64,000 nt of DNA from assembly GCF_016773205.1 (NCBI RefSeq), contig NZ_JAETWB010000001.1, forward strand, positions 1,178,001 through 1,242,000, in the 5' to 3' direction. The translations under genes and the position numbers were made by a program. Positions within the stretch are counted from its first letter, which is position 1, and every line of letters begins with the position of its first letter. Positions 62,231 through 64,000 of this stretch are shown piece by piece. The DNA is from Belnapia arida (lineage in GTDB: Bacteria; Pseudomonadota; Alphaproteobacteria; Acetobacterales; Acetobacteraceae). The notes beneath the pieces were generated by a model. That model was not told where the DNA came from and searched no databases. It saw only the letters and a program-made list of their open reading frames with translations.

Positions 62231-63130
62231 TCACGCCGCCTTCGACTCGGCGACAAGCTTCGCCGCCTCGGCGCCCCGCAGCTTGGCGATGTCGTCCTGG
62301 TATTTCAGCAGCACGCCGAGCGTCTCGTCGACCGCCGTGGGCTCCAGCTCGGTCGCGTCCAGCGCGGCGAGCGCGGAGGCCCAGTCGATGGTCTCGGCGA
62401 CGCCGGGCAGCTTGAAGTATTCGCCGCCGCGCAGCCGCTGCACGAAGGCGACGACCTGGGCCGAGAGCGCCTCCGGCACATGCGGCGCGCGGATCCTGAG
62501 GATGGCGCGCTCGCGGGCGGCGTCGGGGTAGTCGACCCAATGGTAGAGGCAGCGGCGGCGGATGGCGTCATGCACCTCGCGCGTGCGGTTGCTGGTGATG
62601 ATGACGACGGGCGGGATGGCGGCCTTCACCGTGCCGAACTCCGGGATGGAGAGCTGGAAATCGGCCAGCAGCTCCAGCAGGAAGGCCTCGAACGGCTCGT
62701 CGGCGCGGTCCAGCTCGTCGATCAGCAGCACCGCCGGCCCGCCCTCGGGGCTGAGGGCCTGGAGCAGCGGGCGCTCCTGGAGGAAGCGGCGGTCGTAGAT
62801 GCCGCGCTCCAGCGCCTCGCGGTCCGTCGTCTCGCCACTCGCCTCGGCGAGGCGGATCGAGATCAGCTGCTTGGCGTGGTTCCACTCATAGGCCGCCGCG
62901 CCGAGGTCGAGCCCGTCATAGCATTGCAGGCGGACCAGCCGGCGGGGCAGGCCGCCGGCCAGGACCTTGGCGATCTCGGTCTTGCCGGTGCCGGGCTCGC
63001 CCTCGAGGAAAAGCGGCCGGCCCATGCGGAGCGCGAGATGCACCGTGGTCGACAAGGCCCGGTCGGCGACATAGCCGCCGGCGGCGAGCAGCTGCTGGGT
63101 GGCCTCGACGCTCCCCGGGATGTCGCTCAC
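62231..63130 (-). CDS. MoxR-family AAA ATPase, CoxD-like
   Basis: 299-residue AAA+ chaperone ATPase. Walker A is EGEPGTGKTE (about residues 43-52), followed by RLQCYDGLDLGAAAYEWN typical of CoxD/MoxR, Walker B AVLLIDELDRAD, sensor TSNRTREVHDAIRRRC and a lid domain after residue 180. Works with the VWA partner encoded next. Its start overlaps the CoxG-like stop by 4 nt. Confidence 0.93.
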   Translation of the reverse strand: MSDIPGSVEATQQLLAAGGYVADRALSTTVHLALRMGRPLFLEGEPGTGKTEIAKVLAGGLPRRLVRLQCYDGLDLGAAAYEWNHAKQLISIRLAEASGETTDREALERGIYDRRFLQERPLLQALSPEGGPAVLLIDELDRADEPFEAFLLELLADFQLSIPEFGTVKAAIPPVVIITSNRTREVHDAIRRRCLYHWVDYPDAARERAILRIRAPHVPEALSAQVVAFVQRLRGGEYFKLPGVAETIDWASALAALDATELEPTAVDETLGVLLKYQDDIAKLRGAEAAKLVAESKAA

Positions 63131-63900
63131 AGGAAGAGCAGCGCCAGGATGATCAGCATCGCCGCGCAGCCGCCCCAGAATTGCAGCGGCAGGCCGAAGG
63201 GCTGGAAGGAGCCGAGCAGGCGGAGCGGCTGCACCGCCACCGGGTCGACCGGGCGCGGGTTGGGGCGGTGGACCGGCTTGCCGGCTGCGCTCGGCCCGTC
63301 GGCGCCGTGTTGGGTGAGGGGACCAGGGCCGCCGGCATCGCGCAGGTATTCCGTGTCCGTCCCGGCCATGGCGGGGGCGCGGATCTCGGCGCTGGCGGCG
63401 GCGGGCTCCGCCATGGCCGGCGCGGGGGCGGGGGCGGGTGCCGCCTCCGGCTCGGGCGCCGGGGTCAGCTGGGCGGCGAAGCGGTTGAAGAACTGGTCAG
63501 CCATCTGCTTCGCGGTGCTGTCGATCAGCCGCCCGCCGAGCTGGGCCATCTTGCCGCCAACCTGGGCCTTCACGTTGTAGGTGAGCAGGGTCTCGGAGGG
63601 GCCGAGCTCCTCCAGCGCGACATCGGCGCCACCCTTGGCGAACCCCATGGCGCCGCCATTGCCCTCGCCGCTGATGGTGTAGCTGGCGGGCGGGTTGAGG
63701 TTTTCGAGCTTCACCTTGCCGCCGAACTTGGCCGACATCGGCCCGAGCTTCAGCGCCACCTTGGCCTGGAACTGGTCGTCGCCGACCCGCTCGACCGATT
63801 CGCAGCCGGGGATGGAGGCCTGCAGGACCTGCGGGTCGTTCAGGGCTTCCCAGACTTGCTGGCGCGGCGCGGGGATGCGCCGCTCGCCGGTCATTTCCAT
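63127..63900 (-). CDS. CoxG-like SRPBCC protein with C-terminal membrane anchor
   Basis: 257-residue protein. Residues 1-150 form an SRPBCC/CoxG domain (MTGERRIPAPRQQVWEALNDPQVLQASIPGC, GPSETLLTYNVKAQVGGKMAQLGGRLIDSTAKQMADQFFNRF). A Pro/Ala-rich linker follows, and the last residues (LIILALLFL) are hydrophobic and can anchor the protein in the inner membrane, as CoxG does for CO dehydrogenase. It is the first gene of the operon in the window. ACGGAGACACGC precedes the start. Confidence 0.88.
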   Translation of the reverse strand: MEMTGERRIPAPRQQVWEALNDPQVLQASIPGCESVERVGDDQFQAKVALKLGPMSAKFGGKVKLENLNPPASYTISGEGNGGAMGFAKGGADVALEELGPSETLLTYNVKAQVGGKMAQLGGRLIDSTAKQMADQFFNRFAAQLTPAPEPEAAPAPAPAPAMAEPAAASAEIRAPAMAGTDTEYLRDAGGPGPLTQHGADGPSAAGKPVHRPNPRPVDPVAVQPLRLLGSFQPFGLPLQFWGGCAAMLIILALLFL

Positions 63901-63949
63901 GCGTGTCTCCTGGGTTTTCGCGGACCTTAGTGGCCGGGCCGGGTGAGGG

Positions 63950-63983
63950 GAACCCCACCCCGTATCGGTCCGGGTGGGGGTTC
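63950..63983. terminator. Hairpin at the right edge
   Basis: GAACCCCACCC and GGGTGGGGGTTC arms (one extra G) around an 11-nt loop, 50 nt upstream of the CoxG-like start. It may end a neighbouring transcript outside the window or lie in the 5' region of the cox operon. No T-tract. Confidence 0.35.
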
Positions 63984-64000
63984 GTTCAATGCCTGGGGGC

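Overview
The window is a GC-rich chromosomal stretch that reads as an alphaproteobacterium, most likely Acetobacteraceae (Roseomonas-like). This placement is inferred from several things: a FlaF-linked short flagellin, TctC/Bug-type binding proteins, cox/xdh-type molybdenum accessory genes, frequent GTG/TTG starts and many ATGA/GTGA overlaps. No rRNA, tRNA, CRISPR array, insertion sequence or phage gene was seen. Coding density is very high, and most gaps are short enough to hold only promoters or hairpin terminators.

Left part (1-15.5 kb) is catabolic. On the minus strand are a DUF35 OB-fold protein (cut by the window edge) with a cysteine-less thiolase, then a polar-amino-acid-type ABC transporter followed by a gluconate-5-dehydrogenase-like SDR. 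Divergent from the SDR are a D-2-hydroxyacid dehydrogenase and an L-idonate-5-dehydrogenase-like enzyme, together a sugar-acid oxidoreductase set. A six-gene operon (7445-13093) follows: quinone-oxidoreductase-like reductase, hotdog thioesterase, acyl-CoA ligase, TctC-type binding protein, MmgE/PrpD protein and GNAT. It ends at a strong bidirectional terminator. A divergent pair of a SAF-domain oxidoreductase and an LtnD-like dehydrogenase closes the block.

15.6-23.2 kb is a flagellin region: a secreted-looking SGNH/SASA esterase with an RTX-like tail, a small methyltransferase-like protein, a short flagellin, FlaF, a TPR-methyltransferase fusion and a TPR-GT41 (O-GlcNAc-transferase-like) glycosyltransferase. 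I read this as a flagellin glycosylation locus. Next come the ergothioneine genes egtB and egtD and an overlapping glycerophosphodiesterase gene.

26.3-34.7 kb is a branched-chain-amino-acid-type (HAAT) ABC operon with livG, livF, four tandem paralogous binding proteins, livH and livM. It ends at a perfect palindrome shared with a convergent pair (DUF3297 and a cysteine-dioxygenase-type protein).

35.7-45.4 kb is mixed: cupin, nitroreductase, Zn-alcohol dehydrogenase, a Bug binding protein, two beta-lactamase-fold serine hydrolases, a NucA-like nuclease, a three-gene TelA/XpaC operon with a 49-residue membrane protein, and a hydroxyacyl-CoA-dehydrogenase-like enzyme.

45.7-51 kb is a minus-strand dipeptide/oligopeptide ABC operon (two ATPases, binding protein, two permeases), preceded by a secreted CHAP-domain protein. 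52-56.9 kb holds a RidA protein, a Gfo/Idh/MocA oxidoreductase, an epoxide-hydrolase-like enzyme, an MFS exporter, a small lipoprotein and an unrecognised 170-residue protein. 57-64 kb has an amidase on the plus strand. Opposite it on the minus strand is a coupled cox/xdh accessory operon (CoxG, MoxR/CoxD, CoxE, two XdhC-family proteins, and a molybdopterin-binding/nucleotidyltransferase fusion) for maturing a molybdenum hydroxylase whose structural genes are not in the window.
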